64,000 nt of DNA from Rhodobium gokarnense (GCF_025961475.1 NZ_JAOQNS010000001.1:310001-374000); one strand, 5' to 3'; counted from the stretch's first letter, positions 25,820-34,973 are shown. Translations and numbers: made by a program. Notes: a model not told the origin generated them from the sequence alone.

Positions 25820-27271
25820 ATGACCAAGACCTACTGCAATCTGATCGCGGGAAGCTGGCGAGAGGGAGCTGCGACGGTCGAGAACCGCAACCCGTCCGAT
25901 CTCGCCGATGTCATCGGATACTACGCACAGGCCGGCACCGATCAACTGGAACAGGCCGTCGCAGCCGCGCGCGAGGCCCTTCCGGCCTGCCGGGCGCTGG
26001 GGCTGGAGGCGCGCCAGACGGCGCTGGAGGCGATCGGACGCGAGCTCATGGCGCGGGCCGGGGAGCTCGGAACCCTGCTGTCGCGCGAGGAGGGAAAGCC
26101 GTTCGCGGAGGGCAAGGGCGAGGTGTACCGGGCCGGCCAGTTCTTCACCTATTTCGCCGCGGAGGCCCTGCGCCAGATCGGCGAGAACGCCGATTCCGTG
26201 CGGCCCGGCGTGGAGATCGACGTGCGCCGGGAGCCGATGGGCGTCGTCGCGGTCATCTCGCCATGGAACTTCCCGACGGCGACGGCAAGCTGGAAGATCG
26301 CGCCGGCGCTCGCCTACGGCAATGCGGTGATCTGGAAGCCGGCCAATCTGACGCCGGCCTCCGCCTGGGCACTCGCCGAGATCATCTCCCGCTCCGGGCT
26401 GCCGGACGGTGCGTTCCAGCTTCTGATGGGGTCCGGGTCGACCATCGGCAACGGCCTTGCCGGCCATCCGGGCGTCGATGCCGTCACCTTCACGGGCTCG
26501 CACGCCGTCGGCAAGAAGGTCGCTGCGGCGGCTGCGTCCAACCTCACCAAGTTCCAGCTCGAACTCGGCTCCAAGAACCCGCTCCTCGTCATGGACGATG
26601 CGGATCTCGACCTTGCGGTCGCCGCGGCCGCCGCCGGCGGCTATTCCGGCACCGGCCAGAAATGCACGGCCTCTTCGCGGCTCCTGGTGCACGAGACGGT
26701 GCACGATGCGTTCGTGGAGCGGCTCGGCCATCGCCTTGCGTCGATGAAGGTCGACCACGCCCTTGCGGAGGGCACGGAGATCGGCCCGGTGGTCAGCGAG
26801 GAGCAGCTTTCCGCCAACCTTGCCTGGATCGAGGAAGCCAAGACATGCGGCGTCGATATCGTCGCCGGCGGCGAGCGGGTCAGCCGCGCCACCGAGGGCT
26901 ACTACATGACGCCGGCGCTGCTTGTCGGCACCCGCAACGACATGGCGCTCAACCGCGAGGAGCTGTTCGCGCCGATCGCGGCGGTCCAGAAGATCGGCTC
27001 CTACGAAGAGGGGCTGACGATCGCCAACGACACCGATTACGGGCTCGTCGCCGGCATCTTCACTGCCTCGCTCGCTCGCGCCAGCCATTTCCGGCGCAAC
27101 GTGGAGACGGGGTGCGTGACGGTGAACCTGCCGACCGCGGGCACCGACTACCACGTCCCCTTCGGCGGGCGGAAGGCGTCGAGCTTCGGGCCGCGCGAGC
27201 AGGGCCGCATGGCGGCGGAGTTCTACACCCAGGTGAAGACGGCCTATATCCGCGCCGGCGATCCGGAGTGA
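25820..27271 (+). CDS. NAD(P)-dependent aldehyde dehydrogenase
   Basis: Aldehyde dehydrogenase superfamily member of 483 residues. Catalytic C282 (GTGQKCTASSR), general base E248 (FQLELGSKNP) and the cofactor segment ISPWNFPTATASWKIAPALA are present. The sequence style (early MTKTYCNLIAGSWREG, KC rather than RC before the nucleophile) resembles 2-oxoglutarate semialdehyde dehydrogenases, but the substrate is not certain. The ATG at 25820 is preceded by GAGGAGGG. Four bases separate it from the dipeptidase-like gene, so it starts the operon read from the LysR-bound region. Confidence 0.9.
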   Translation: MTKTYCNLIAGSWREGAATVENRNPSDLADVIGYYAQAGTDQLEQAVAAAREALPACRALGLEARQTALEAIGRELMARAGELGTLLSREEGKPFAEGKGEVYRAGQFFTYFAAEALRQIGENADSVRPGVEIDVRREPMGVVAVISPWNFPTATASWKIAPALAYGNAVIWKPANLTPASAWALAEIISRSGLPDGAFQLLMGSGSTIGNGLAGHPGVDAVTFTGSHAVGKKVAAAAASNLTKFQLELGSKNPLLVMDDADLDLAVAAAAAGGYSGTGQKCTASSRLLVHETVHDAFVERLGHRLASMKVDHALAEGTEIGPVVSEEQLSANLAWIEEAKTCGVDIVAGGERVSRATEGYYMTPALLVGTRNDMALNREELFAPIAAVQKIGSYEEGLTIANDTDYGLVAGIFTASLARASHFRRNVETGCVTVNLPTAGTDYHVPFGGRKASSFGPREQGRMAAEFYTQVKTAYIRAGDPE

Positions 27272-27275
27272 GGAC

Positions 27276-28265
27276 ATGAGCGAGCGTCTTCCGGTCATCG
27301 ATTGCCTGCAATACGCCAACTGGTCGGAGAAGATCTTCCGGCAGATGCGCGAGGGCGGGCTGGCGGCCGTCCACGTCACGATCTGCTATCACGAGGATTT
27401 TAAGGAGACGGTCGCCAATATCGGTGTCTGGAACCGACGCTTTCAGGCGTTTTCAGACGTCATCGTCGCGGGCCGCACGGCTGCCGATGTGGACGCAGCG
27501 ATGGCGTCGGACAGGACCGCGATCGTCTTCGGCTGCCAGAACTGCTCGCCGATCGAGGACGACATCGATCTGGTGGAAATCTGCCACCAGCTCGGCATCC
27601 GCTTCCTGCAGCTCACCTACAACAACCAGAGCCTCCTTGCGACCGGCTGCTACGAAGCGGAGGATGCCGGCATCACCCGGATGGGCCGGCAGGTGATCCG
27701 CGAGATGAACCGGGTCGGCATGGTCGTCGACATGAGCCATTCGGCGGAGCGCTCGACGCTCGAGGCCATCGAGATTTCCGAGCGCCCGATCGCCATCACC
27801 CACGCCAACCCCGCAAGCTGGCACCATGCCCTGCGCAACAAGTCCGACACGGTGTTGAAGACGCTTGCCGAAAGCGGCGGCATGCTGGGCCTGTCGCTCT
27901 ATCCCCATCACCTGAAAGACAAGAGTTCGTGCACGCTGACCTCCTTTTGCGAGATGGTTGCGCGAACGGTGGACCTGATGGGCATCGACCATGTCGGCTT
28001 CGGCAGTGACCTCTGCCAGGATCAGCCGGACAGCGTCGTCGAGTGGATGCGCAACGGCACCTGGTCGCGCGAGATGGACTATGGTGAGGGCTCGGCCGGT
28101 GCCGCGGGCTTTCCCGAGCAGCCGCTCTGGTTCCGCGACAACCGGGATTTCGGCAACATATTGGAGGGGCTCCGGGGCGTCGGCTTTTCAACTGGGGAGA
28201 TCGAGCGCATCGCCTATCGCAACTGGCTCGACTTCTATCGAACATCCTTCGAGCGGGGTGCCTGA
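27276..28265 (+). CDS. Divergent M19 (membrane dipeptidase-like) metallohydrolase
   Basis: Renal-dipeptidase family protein, 329 residues, without signal peptide. The family's usual N-terminal DGHND metal motif reads IDCLQYANWSEK here, so the first H-x-D pair is missing. Later histidines are kept: VVDMSHSAERSTLEA and AITHANPASWHHALRNKSD, with GFGSDLCQD near the end. Cytoplasmic M19 proteins of this divergent kind occur near betaine and dimethylglycine catabolic genes in pseudomonads. The betaine-type importer of this operon fits that, but a true dipeptidase activity is doubtful. TGATG links it to the next gene. Confidence 0.82.
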   Translation: MSERLPVIDCLQYANWSEKIFRQMREGGLAAVHVTICYHEDFKETVANIGVWNRRFQAFSDVIVAGRTAADVDAAMASDRTAIVFGCQNCSPIEDDIDLVEICHQLGIRFLQLTYNNQSLLATGCYEAEDAGITRMGRQVIREMNRVGMVVDMSHSAERSTLEAIEISERPIAITHANPASWHHALRNKSDTVLKTLAESGGMLGLSLYPHHLKDKSSCTLTSFCEMVARTVDLMGIDHVGFGSDLCQDQPDSVVEWMRNGTWSREMDYGEGSAGAAGFPEQPLWFRDNRDFGNILEGLRGVGFSTGEIERIAYRNWLDFYRTSFERGA

Positions 28266-29980
28266 TGCCGCCCCGGGAAGCGCTCGCCGCCGTTCCGCTC
28301 CGCCCGGCCGATCAGGTCATGCGGCTTGCGCGGATGGGCGCGGCCTTCCAGACGCGGCTTTCCTTCATGCGCCAGCTCCTGCGCCGGATGAGTTCCGAAC
28401 ACTGGCGCTTCGAGCGGCTCCGCTTCGACGTCGATGCCGACGGCTTCGGCGCCTCGGTCTATGCCGCGCACGGGCCGGAGCGCAGCTACAGCCTCGTTGC
28501 CTTTACCCGCGATATCCCGCCCGATGAGCGCACCGACCGGGTGATCGCAAAGGTCTGGGACGGCACCTTTTCGCTGTTCGACGGCATCCCCTCGGACGCC
28601 GACATCGCCCGGCTTTCAGAGAACACGCCGCGCCAGGAGGCGGGGCGGTTCCGGGCGAGCGAACTGGTGCTTGCCCGCGGCAACAAGAGCCTGCGCCTGT
28701 TCGAGCATGTGGTGGAGCGCCTTTCCCACGGCGAGCAGCCCGACGCGGAACTCCTCTGCGACGTCGGCTACCTGATGCGCACCACGGCGGTCTATGGCAG
28801 CGGCAAGTTCGGCTGTGCCGACCGGCTGAAGATCGCCGAGCGGCCCGAGCTTGCTGCGCCGTTTCAGGCGGAAATGCTCACCGTCTATCTGATCCGCTGG
28901 CTGACCATCGACCTTGTCAACCACGTCGCAAGCTGCCGCGGCGGCGAGGCGGCCGTTGCCCTCGATGCCGACCACGCCCGCTATCTCGGCATCGGCAATT
29001 CCACCGGCCTCGGCATGGTGCCGTTCCTCGTCAAATATCCGGAGCTGATCCACAACTGGGTGGCCGCGCGCGAGACGGCGCTTGCCCGGGTCCGGGCGAT
29101 CACACACGCAAGCGATGACGAGATCGCCGGTTTTCTTGGCCTCATCGCCCGCGCCCTGCGCCAGGTCGGCGAATGGCGGGTCGAGGACGACACCCAGATC
29201 CGACGTATCGACGGTCTCAAGGTGGACCTTGCCGCTCTTGCTGACTGGTGCGGCGAGGGGCTGAAGGCCCCAAAACCCTGGGATGCGGCCTACCTGTTCG
29301 CAGAGGACAATTTCTCGCCGGAGGGACAGGAATTCACGGTCTCGCTGCTTTTGGAAGAGCGCGGCGACCTCGTCGACGACCTTGGCCCGACGATGAGCGC
29401 AACCAGCGGCTTTGTCCTCGATCCGACGATGGTGCTCGGCGACCTGAAGGCGTTGATCGAAGAGCATTACGGCTGGGCGCTCGGCATCGACTATGACGAC
29501 CCGACGGCCCAGGAACGCTTCTGGTACTACTCCGAGGACAAGCTGGAGCCGCGGCTCGGCGAACGCTTCAAGGAGCCCGGCGCGGAGCGGGAAATGCCGC
29601 TCTCGGTCGGACGCGACGCGGCACGGCTTTTTGCCGCCGTCGCCGCGCGCGATGCGGCCGAGCCGGTCGCCGACTTCCTCATCGCCCATCCGGAATTCCG
29701 CCATATGGTGCGCCGGGTGCAGGGCACGGCCGTCGCGCCCTATGGCGAGATCCGCGACAACCTCCTTGCCGCCGGCGTGCGCCCGCTCGACGTCCTGCGC
29801 TTCAAGCTCGCCTTTTTCGGCGTCTCCAAATTCGATCCGAAATCGGACCTGTGGACCCGGGTCAACATGTTCCAGGGCGCGCCGCTGCCCCTGGAACTCG
29901 CGGCCGGCTGGGACGGCGAATGGGTGTTTCCGGTGCGTCCGGGCGGGCCGTCGGCAATCGCCGGGGAGGGGGCGTCATGA
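28265..29980 (+). CDS. Uncharacterised 571-residue cytoplasmic protein
   Basis: I do not recognise a named family. No signal peptide or membrane segment is visible, and composition matches its neighbours. Blocks that look conserved include RRMSSEHWRFERLRFDVDA (about residues 39-57), VYGSGKFGCADR (about 177-188) and GIGNSTGLGMVPFLVKYPE (about 241-259). The C-terminal third contains charged helical stretches (LEPRLGERFKEPG). It is fused translationally to its neighbours: TGATG with the M19 gene and ATGA with the next gene, so it belongs to the same pathway. It might be a subunit or partner of the following DUF3726 protein. Confidence 0.75.
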   Translation: MPPREALAAVPLRPADQVMRLARMGAAFQTRLSFMRQLLRRMSSEHWRFERLRFDVDADGFGASVYAAHGPERSYSLVAFTRDIPPDERTDRVIAKVWDGTFSLFDGIPSDADIARLSENTPRQEAGRFRASELVLARGNKSLRLFEHVVERLSHGEQPDAELLCDVGYLMRTTAVYGSGKFGCADRLKIAERPELAAPFQAEMLTVYLIRWLTIDLVNHVASCRGGEAAVALDADHARYLGIGNSTGLGMVPFLVKYPELIHNWVAARETALARVRAITHASDDEIAGFLGLIARALRQVGEWRVEDDTQIRRIDGLKVDLAALADWCGEGLKAPKPWDAAYLFAEDNFSPEGQEFTVSLLLEERGDLVDDLGPTMSATSGFVLDPTMVLGDLKALIEEHYGWALGIDYDDPTAQERFWYYSEDKLEPRLGERFKEPGAEREMPLSVGRDAARLFAAVAARDAAEPVADFLIAHPEFRHMVRRVQGTAVAPYGEIRDNLLAAGVRPLDVLRFKLAFFGVSKFDPKSDLWTRVNMFQGAPLPLELAAGWDGEWVFPVRPGGPSAIAGEGAS

Positions 29981-30711
29981 GCGCACCGGCAACCCCGCTC
30001 TCCCTCAACGAGATCAAGTTCTTTTTCACACGGGCTGCGGTCGGGGCCGGCGCGCCGTTCGGCTTCGGTGAGTCGTTTTCCAAGAGCCTCATTTTCCTTG
30101 CCGCGCTCGGGCTCGATCCGGCGCGGATCGCGGCCCCGGCGCTCGATGCCCTGGCAACGGGTGCGAGCGTTCCCGTTGCCGCCTTCGATGCCGGACCGGA
30201 GGGCCTGACGGCCCGCGCTACCATCCAAGGTGCGCCGATCTCCGCCCTCTATGCCGGGCCGGCGGTTGCCGACCGGCTGCTGCTTCTGGCCGCCCGCGGC
30301 GATGCGCTGCCCGTGCTCCTGCCGGCGGTCGACCAGCCGGCGCTGGTGCTGGCTGCCATTGGTGCCTCGAAGATCGCCCTGCCGCGGATCGCGGTCTCCT
30401 GGCACGACGGCGCCGATGCCGTGCGGGTCGTGCTTTCCGGCGACGGCGTGGACGTCTCCGGGGCGCCGGCCGCCGGTCTCGTCCGCCGCACGCCGGCCTT
30501 CACCACCGTTTGCGTCGCCGATACGGACGGCCTGCCGCCGTTTTCGGCCGAGGCCTTCCTCAAGGCGCAGTCCGGACGCCTGGCAGAGGGCGTTGCCGTC
30601 GACGGCGAGAGCTTTGCCGCGGTCCAGCGCCATTTCCGCAAATGCCTCGTTCCCTCCACCGACCGCTCGCGCATCGCCGGCGCCGGGGCGGGCCTCACCG
30701 ACAATGACTGA
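29977..30711 (+). CDS. DUF3726-like protein of unknown function
   Basis: Protein of 244 residues that resembles DUF3726, a family found beside Ldh2-type dehydrogenases. Recognisable parts are the N-terminal SLNEIKFFFTRAAVGAGAPF (residues 8-27) and GFGESFSKSLIFLAALG. The middle is Ala/Val-rich and the last third has a KCLVPSTDRSRIAGAGAGL segment. No catalytic motif is evident. Its ATG overlaps the stop of the 571-residue protein, and the dehydrogenase gene starts 24 bases downstream. The family assignment is from memory and moderate in strength. Confidence 0.65.
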   Translation: MSAPATPLSLNEIKFFFTRAAVGAGAPFGFGESFSKSLIFLAALGLDPARIAAPALDALATGASVPVAAFDAGPEGLTARATIQGAPISALYAGPAVADRLLLLAARGDALPVLLPAVDQPALVLAAIGASKIALPRIAVSWHDGADAVRVVLSGDGVDVSGAPAAGLVRRTPAFTTVCVADTDGLPPFSAEAFLKAQSGRLAEGVAVDGESFAAVQRHFRKCLVPSTDRSRIAGAGAGLTDND

Positions 30712-30735
30712 TCGAGACCTTTCAAGGAGCCCGCG

Positions 30736-31752
30736 ATGGCCGAAGAACACCTGACTCTTGATGACGTGGAAAAGCTCGCGACGGACGCCCTGACCGGTGC
30801 CGGGGCGAGCCCTGAGGCTGCCGCGTCGGTGGCGCGCTCGACCGTCAAGGCGGAGCGCGACGGCATCCGCAGCCACGGCCTCCTCTATGTGCCGATCTAT
30901 GCCGAGCACGTCGTCTGCGGCAAGGTCGACGGGCAGGCCGAACCGGTCGTTTCCCGGCCGCGGGCCGGAGCCGTCACCGTCGATGCGCGCTCCGGCTTTG
31001 CCCACCCGGCGATCGATGCCGGCTGGCCGGCGCTCGCTGAATCGGCGCGGCAGAACGGCATCGCCGCCATGACCGTCTTCAACTCCTACAATTGCGGCGT
31101 CCTCGGCCACCACGCCGAGCGGATCGCGGAGGACGGCCTCATCGGCCTTTGCTTCACCCACGCACCCGCCTCCATCGCGCCGGCCGGCGGCAGGACGCCG
31201 GTGATCGGCACCAACCCATTTGCCGTCGGCGTGCCCGATGCGGCGGGCGGGGCGGCGATCGTCATCGACCAGTCGGCGAGCGTCGTCGCCAAGTCGGAAA
31301 TCATGCTGAGGGCGCGCACTGGAACGGCGATCGAGGCGGGCTGGGCGCTCGATGCCGACGGCAACGTCACCACCGACCCGGCCGAGGCCCTGAAGGGCTC
31401 CATGGCACCCGCCGGCGGCTACAAGGGATTCGGCGTCGGGTTGATGGTGGAGCTTCTCGCCTCCTGCCTCTCCGGCGCGGTGCTGTCCAAGGATGCAAGC
31501 CCGTTTTCCGGCACAAAGGGTGGGCCGCCGGGCACCGGCCAGTGCTTCATCGCCATCGATCCGACGGGTTTTTCCCCGGCGTTTTCGGACCGCGTGGCCG
31601 CGCTCAGCGCCGCCATCACCGCCCAGCAGGGGACCCGCCTGCCGGGCGGGCGGCGGCGCGCCAACCGCCTGCGTATCGTTGAGGAGGGCGTTACCGCAGA
31701 CACCGAATTGCTCAACCGGATTCGCGGCTTTCGTCGTTCGGATTACAATTAA
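30736..31752 (+). CDS. Ldh2/malate-type NAD(P)-dependent 2-hydroxyacid dehydrogenase
   Basis: Member of the MDH/LDH2/YlbC/ComC oxidoreductase family, 338 residues, which reduce 2-keto acids or oxidise 2-hydroxyacids with a fold unlike classical LDH. Signature regions are ERDGIRSHGLLYVPIYAEHV (about residues 35-54), TPVIGTNPFAVGVPDAAG, and PAGGYKGFGVGLMVELL. The position where many members have Ser-x-His reads S-Y-N (VFNSYNCGVLGHH), with a His pair five to six residues later. AAGGAG precedes the ATG. The likely substrate is a 2-hydroxyacid produced or consumed by the operon's unknown pathway. Confidence 0.83.
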   Translation: MAEEHLTLDDVEKLATDALTGAGASPEAAASVARSTVKAERDGIRSHGLLYVPIYAEHVVCGKVDGQAEPVVSRPRAGAVTVDARSGFAHPAIDAGWPALAESARQNGIAAMTVFNSYNCGVLGHHAERIAEDGLIGLCFTHAPASIAPAGGRTPVIGTNPFAVGVPDAAGGAAIVIDQSASVVAKSEIMLRARTGTAIEAGWALDADGNVTTDPAEALKGSMAPAGGYKGFGVGLMVELLASCLSGAVLSKDASPFSGTKGGPPGTGQCFIAIDPTGFSPAFSDRVAALSAAITAQQGTRLPGGRRRANRLRIVEEGVTADTELLNRIRGFRRSDYN

Positions 31753-31879
31753 ATTGAACCAGGGATCAATAATCTCGATTTGCGCCCGGCTATTCGATGG
31801 AACATGCTGTCGCCAATCGCGGGGCTGCAAGGCCCCGTTGTTATTACGTGACGAAATCAAACCTGAGGGGAATATCAAT

Positions 31880-32890
31880 ATGAATAGCCTCAAAACTTCT
31901 GTTTTCGGTGCTGTAGCTGCGGCGGCGCTGATCTCTGCTTCCGCCGCGCCGGCGTCGGCCACGGAATGCGGAACCGACGACAAGATCACCATTGCCGAAA
32001 TGACCTGGCTGTCGGCCAGCACGCTGGCCCATGTCACCCAGAAGATTCTCGCCGACGGCTATGGCTGCAACGCCGAAGTGGTGCCGGGTGATACCGTCCC
32101 GACCGCGACGTCGATGCTGACCAAGGGCGAGCCGACCATTGCCCCGGAGATGTGGGTCTCCACCGCCCAGGCGATCTGGGACAAGATGATGGACAAGGGC
32201 AACGTCTATAAGGCCGGCGACATCTTCGGCAGCGGCGGCCAGGAAGGCTGGTGGATTCCGGACTACACCGCCAAGGAGCATCCGGAAATCAAGTCGATCA
32301 ACGACCTGAAGGACAACTGGGAGCTGTTCGCCGACGTCGCCAATCCCGACAAGGGCCGGCTCTATGGCTGTCCTCCGGGCTGGGGCTGCGAGATCATCAC
32401 CAACAATCTCTTCAAGGCCCTCAATCTGGGCGAGACCTACGAGCTGTTCTCGCCCGGTTCCGGCGCCAACCTGAAGGCTTCGATCGCCCGCCAGGTGACC
32501 CGCAAGAAGCCGATGGTCGCCTACTACTGGGGCCCGACCGCCGTCATCGGCAAGTACAACCTCGTCCGTCTCGACATGCCCGAGCATGACGCCGACAAGT
32601 TCAAGTGCCTGACCGACAAGAACTGCGCCGATCCGCAGGTCACCGGCTGGGCCGTCGGCGAGGTGGCCGTCGCCGCCACGACCGAACTGAAGGAAAAGGC
32701 TCCGAACGTCGCCGAATTCCTGTCCAAGATGCAGGTCCCGAACGACGACATCTCCAAGGTCCTGGCCTGGGGCGACGAGAACAAGGCCTCGCCGGCCGAG
32801 ACCGCCGCCTACTTCCTGAAGAACAACGAGGCCATCTGGACCGCGTGGGTTCCGGAAGACGTGGCCGCCAAGGTCAAGGAATCGCTTTGA
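31880..32890 (+). CDS. Glycine betaine/proline-type ABC transporter binding protein
   Basis: OpuAC/ProX-type periplasmic binding protein, 336 residues, signal peptide through about residue 28 (ASAAPASATECG). The mature protein has TIAEMTWLSASTLAHVTQ, APEMWVS and EGWWIPDYTA; clustered Trp/Tyr residues are how this family cages quaternary ammonium groups. Four cysteines (residues 30, 60, 169 and 175 region) could form disulfides. The start at 31880 has GAGGGG seven bases upstream. A strong terminator lies between this gene and the permease, consistent with extra binding-protein expression. Confidence 0.88.
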   Translation: MNSLKTSVFGAVAAAALISASAAPASATECGTDDKITIAEMTWLSASTLAHVTQKILADGYGCNAEVVPGDTVPTATSMLTKGEPTIAPEMWVSTAQAIWDKMMDKGNVYKAGDIFGSGGQEGWWIPDYTAKEHPEIKSINDLKDNWELFADVANPDKGRLYGCPPGWGCEIITNNLFKALNLGETYELFSPGSGANLKASIARQVTRKKPMVAYYWGPTAVIGKYNLVRLDMPEHDADKFKCLTDKNCADPQVTGWAVGEVAVAATTELKEKAPNVAEFLSKMQVPNDDISKVLAWGDENKASPAETAAYFLKNNEAIWTAWVPEDVAAKVKESL

Positions 32891-32927
32891 GCGGTTCCGG
32901 CGTTGTCGAACGCTGAAATCTGACAGG

Positions 32928-32962
32928 GGGACGGGCGCCCTTTTCCGCGCCCGTCCCTTTTT
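32928..32962 (+). terminator. Intercistronic terminator/attenuator after the betaine binding protein
   Basis: GGGACGGGCGC and GCGCCCGTCCC form an 11-base-pair stem with an eight-base loop, followed by TTTTT. It is placed 37 bases after the binding-protein stop and 90 bases before the permease start. Partial termination here would favour the binding protein over the membrane subunits. Confidence 0.75.
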
Positions 32963-33052
32963 GCTTTCCCGGCCGCCCGCGCCGCGTCCTGCAGCGCCTT
33001 CCCTTTGCGGCCCGTTACCGATCCATCCAGAACATCCCACGGGAGCCGCGAC

Positions 33053-33925
33053 ATGGCGGAGAACTTTCCAGAACTCATCGACACGCGGGCGTTGCGTATC
33101 GGCATTGACGACGGTTTCAACTGGGTGGTCGCCAACTATGGCGAGGCCCTGGAAATAGCGTTTCTGCCCGTGCTCAGAATGCTGACGGAGACAGAACGAT
33201 TCCTGCAATGGCTGCCCTGGTACGTCGTGCTTTTGGCGCTGTGCGCCCTGACCTATGCCGCGACGCGCAGCATCAAGGCCATGGTCGGCGTTGCCGTGAT
33301 GCTGTTCCTGATCGGCCTGACCGGCATGTGGGATGCGGCGATGGCGACCATCGCCCTGATGCTGATCTCCACCCTTCTTGCCGTCATCCTCGGCATACCG
33401 ATCGGCATTGCCATGTCGCGGTCGGACACCTTGCAGGCGATCTCGCTGCCGGTGCTCGACATCATGCAGACGATGCCGATCTTCGTTTACCTGATCCCGT
33501 TCGTGATGCTGTTCGGCCCGGGCAAGATCCCGGCGCTGCTGGCCACCATCGTGTTCGCGATCCCACCGGTGATCCGGCTGACCAATCTCGGCATTCGCCA
33601 GGTCGATGCGGAGGTCATCGAGGCGGTGACCGCGTTCGGCGCGACGCCGACCCAGCGCCTCTTCACGGCGCAGATCCCGCTCGCCCTGCCGACGATCATG
33701 GCCGGCGTCAACCAGACCACGATGATGGCGCTGTCGATGGTGGTGATCGCCTCGATGATCGGCGCCGGCGGTCTCGGCTATCAGGTGCTCCAGGGCATCC
33801 AGCGGCTGGAGGTGAGCCGTGGACTGCTTGCCGGCCTCGGCATCGTGTTCCTGGCCATCATCTTCGACCGCATCGCCCAGGCCTATGGCCGGCGATCGCA
33901 ACAGCATCTGAATCTCGGGGACTGA
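33053..33925 (+). CDS. Glycine betaine/proline-type ABC transporter permease
   Basis: ProW/OpuAB-like permease, 290 residues. A hydrophilic N-terminal stretch of about 50 residues precedes six or so membrane segments. The EAA loop is EVIEAVTAFGATPTQRLFTA (about residues 188-207), followed by ALSMVVIASMIGAGGLGYQV. The ATG at 33053 lies just after a GGGAG site; an in-frame upstream start would add residues from a non-coding stretch. Four bases separate its stop from the ATPase start. Confidence 0.9.
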   Translation: MAENFPELIDTRALRIGIDDGFNWVVANYGEALEIAFLPVLRMLTETERFLQWLPWYVVLLALCALTYAATRSIKAMVGVAVMLFLIGLTGMWDAAMATIALMLISTLLAVILGIPIGIAMSRSDTLQAISLPVLDIMQTMPIFVYLIPFVMLFGPGKIPALLATIVFAIPPVIRLTNLGIRQVDAEVIEAVTAFGATPTQRLFTAQIPLALPTIMAGVNQTTMMALSMVVIASMIGAGGLGYQVLQGIQRLEVSRGLLAGLGIVFLAIIFDRIAQAYGRRSQQHLNLGD

Positions 33926-33929
33926 GCCG

Positions 33930-34967
33930 ATGACCGAAGAACAGAACATCAAGATCAAGGTCGACAGCATCTGCAAGGTGTTCGGCGAAGACCCGGAGTC
34001 GGTGATGGACCTGGTGCACCAGGGGGTCAGCAAGAGCGATCTCCTGGAGCAAACCGGACACGTCATCGGCATTCGCGACGTCAGCCTCGACATCGCCGCC
34101 GGCCAGACCTTCGTCATCATGGGGCTTTCCGGCTCCGGTAAGTCGACGCTGATCCGCCATTTCAACCGGCTGATCGAGCCGACGGCCGGGCACATCCTGG
34201 TGGACGGCGTCGACGTCGTCGGCATGAACCAGCGCGAGTTGAAGGAGTTCCGGCGCTCCAAGGTGTCGATGGTGTTCCAGCGCTTCGCCCTGTTGCCGCA
34301 CAAGACCGTGCTGGACAATGTCAGCTACGGGCTCTTCATTTCCGGCATGAGCCGGAAGAAGGCCCATGACCACGCCATGGAGCAGGTCGAGCTGGTGGGC
34401 CTCTCCGGTTTCGAGCACCACTTCCCGACCCAGCTTTCCGGCGGCATGCAGCAGCGCGTCGGCCTTGCCCGGGCGCTCGCCACCGATGCCGAGGTGCTCT
34501 TGATGGACGAGGCGTTCAGCGCGCTCGACCCGTTGATCCGCAACGACATGCAGTCCCAGCTCAAGGAACTGCAGGCGCGGCTGCACAAGACCATCGTCTT
34601 CATCACCCACGACCTCGACGAGGCGCTGAGGATCGGCGACAGCATCGCCATCCTGAAGGACGGCGAATTGCGCCAGGTCGGCACCGGGACGGAGATCATG
34701 CTGCATCCGGCCGACGACTACGTCGAACGCTTCGTGCGCGACGTCAACCGCTCGCGGGTGCTGACCATCGGCTCCATCGCCGAGCCGGTCGACGGGGTGC
34801 TTGAAGGCCTGCCGGCCGACACGCCGCGGATCCGCCAGGACACCATGCTCGACGAGGGATTCCGGGCGCTTGCCACGGGATCGGGCACCGCCATCGTCGT
34901 CGACGAGGCGTCGCGGCCGATCGGCGTGGTGACGCCGAAGACCCTGCTTGAGGCCCTGGCGGGCTGA
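33930..34967 (+). CDS. Glycine betaine/proline-type ABC transporter ATP-binding protein
   Basis: ProV/OpuAA-like ATPase, 345 residues. Walker [10 protein letters not shown], signature [16 protein letters not shown] and Walker [13 protein letters not shown] (Asp-Glu-Ala rather than Asp-Glu-Pro, as usual in ProV) are visible. The last 75 residues hold one CBS-like half ([35 protein letters not shown]), shorter than the paired CBS domains that sense ionic strength in OpuA. Last gene of the 25.8-35 kb operon; a hairpin separates it from the convergent RpiR gene. Confidence 0.9.
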   Translation: MTEEQNIKIKVDSICKVFGEDPESVMDLVHQGVSKSDLLEQTGHVIGIRDVSLDIAAGQTFVIMGLSGSGKSTLIRHFNRLIEPTAGHILVDGVDVVGMNQRELKEFRRSKVSMVFQRFALLPHKTVLDNVSYGLFISGMSRKKAHDHAMEQVELVGLSGFEHHFPTQLSGGMQQRVGLARALATDAEVLLMDEAFSALDPLIRNDMQSQLKELQARLHKTIVFITHDLDEALRIGDSIAILKDGELRQVGTGTEIMLHPADDYVERFVRDVNRSRVLTIGSIAEPVDGVLEGLPADTPRIRQDTMLDEGFRALATGSGTAIVVDEASRPIGVVTPKTLLEALAG

Positions 34968-34973
34968 CGGGAC

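Noticed and set aside
29740-32037. 765-codon antisense frame over the DUF3726 and Ldh2 genes
   Set aside because: Overlaps two coupled genes with good motifs and runs into the binding-protein leader; no recognisable domain.
31844-34318. Long antisense open frame (824 codons) over the betaine transporter genes
   Set aside because: It crosses three well-supported genes and intergenic hairpins, and its composition is typical of a shadow frame.
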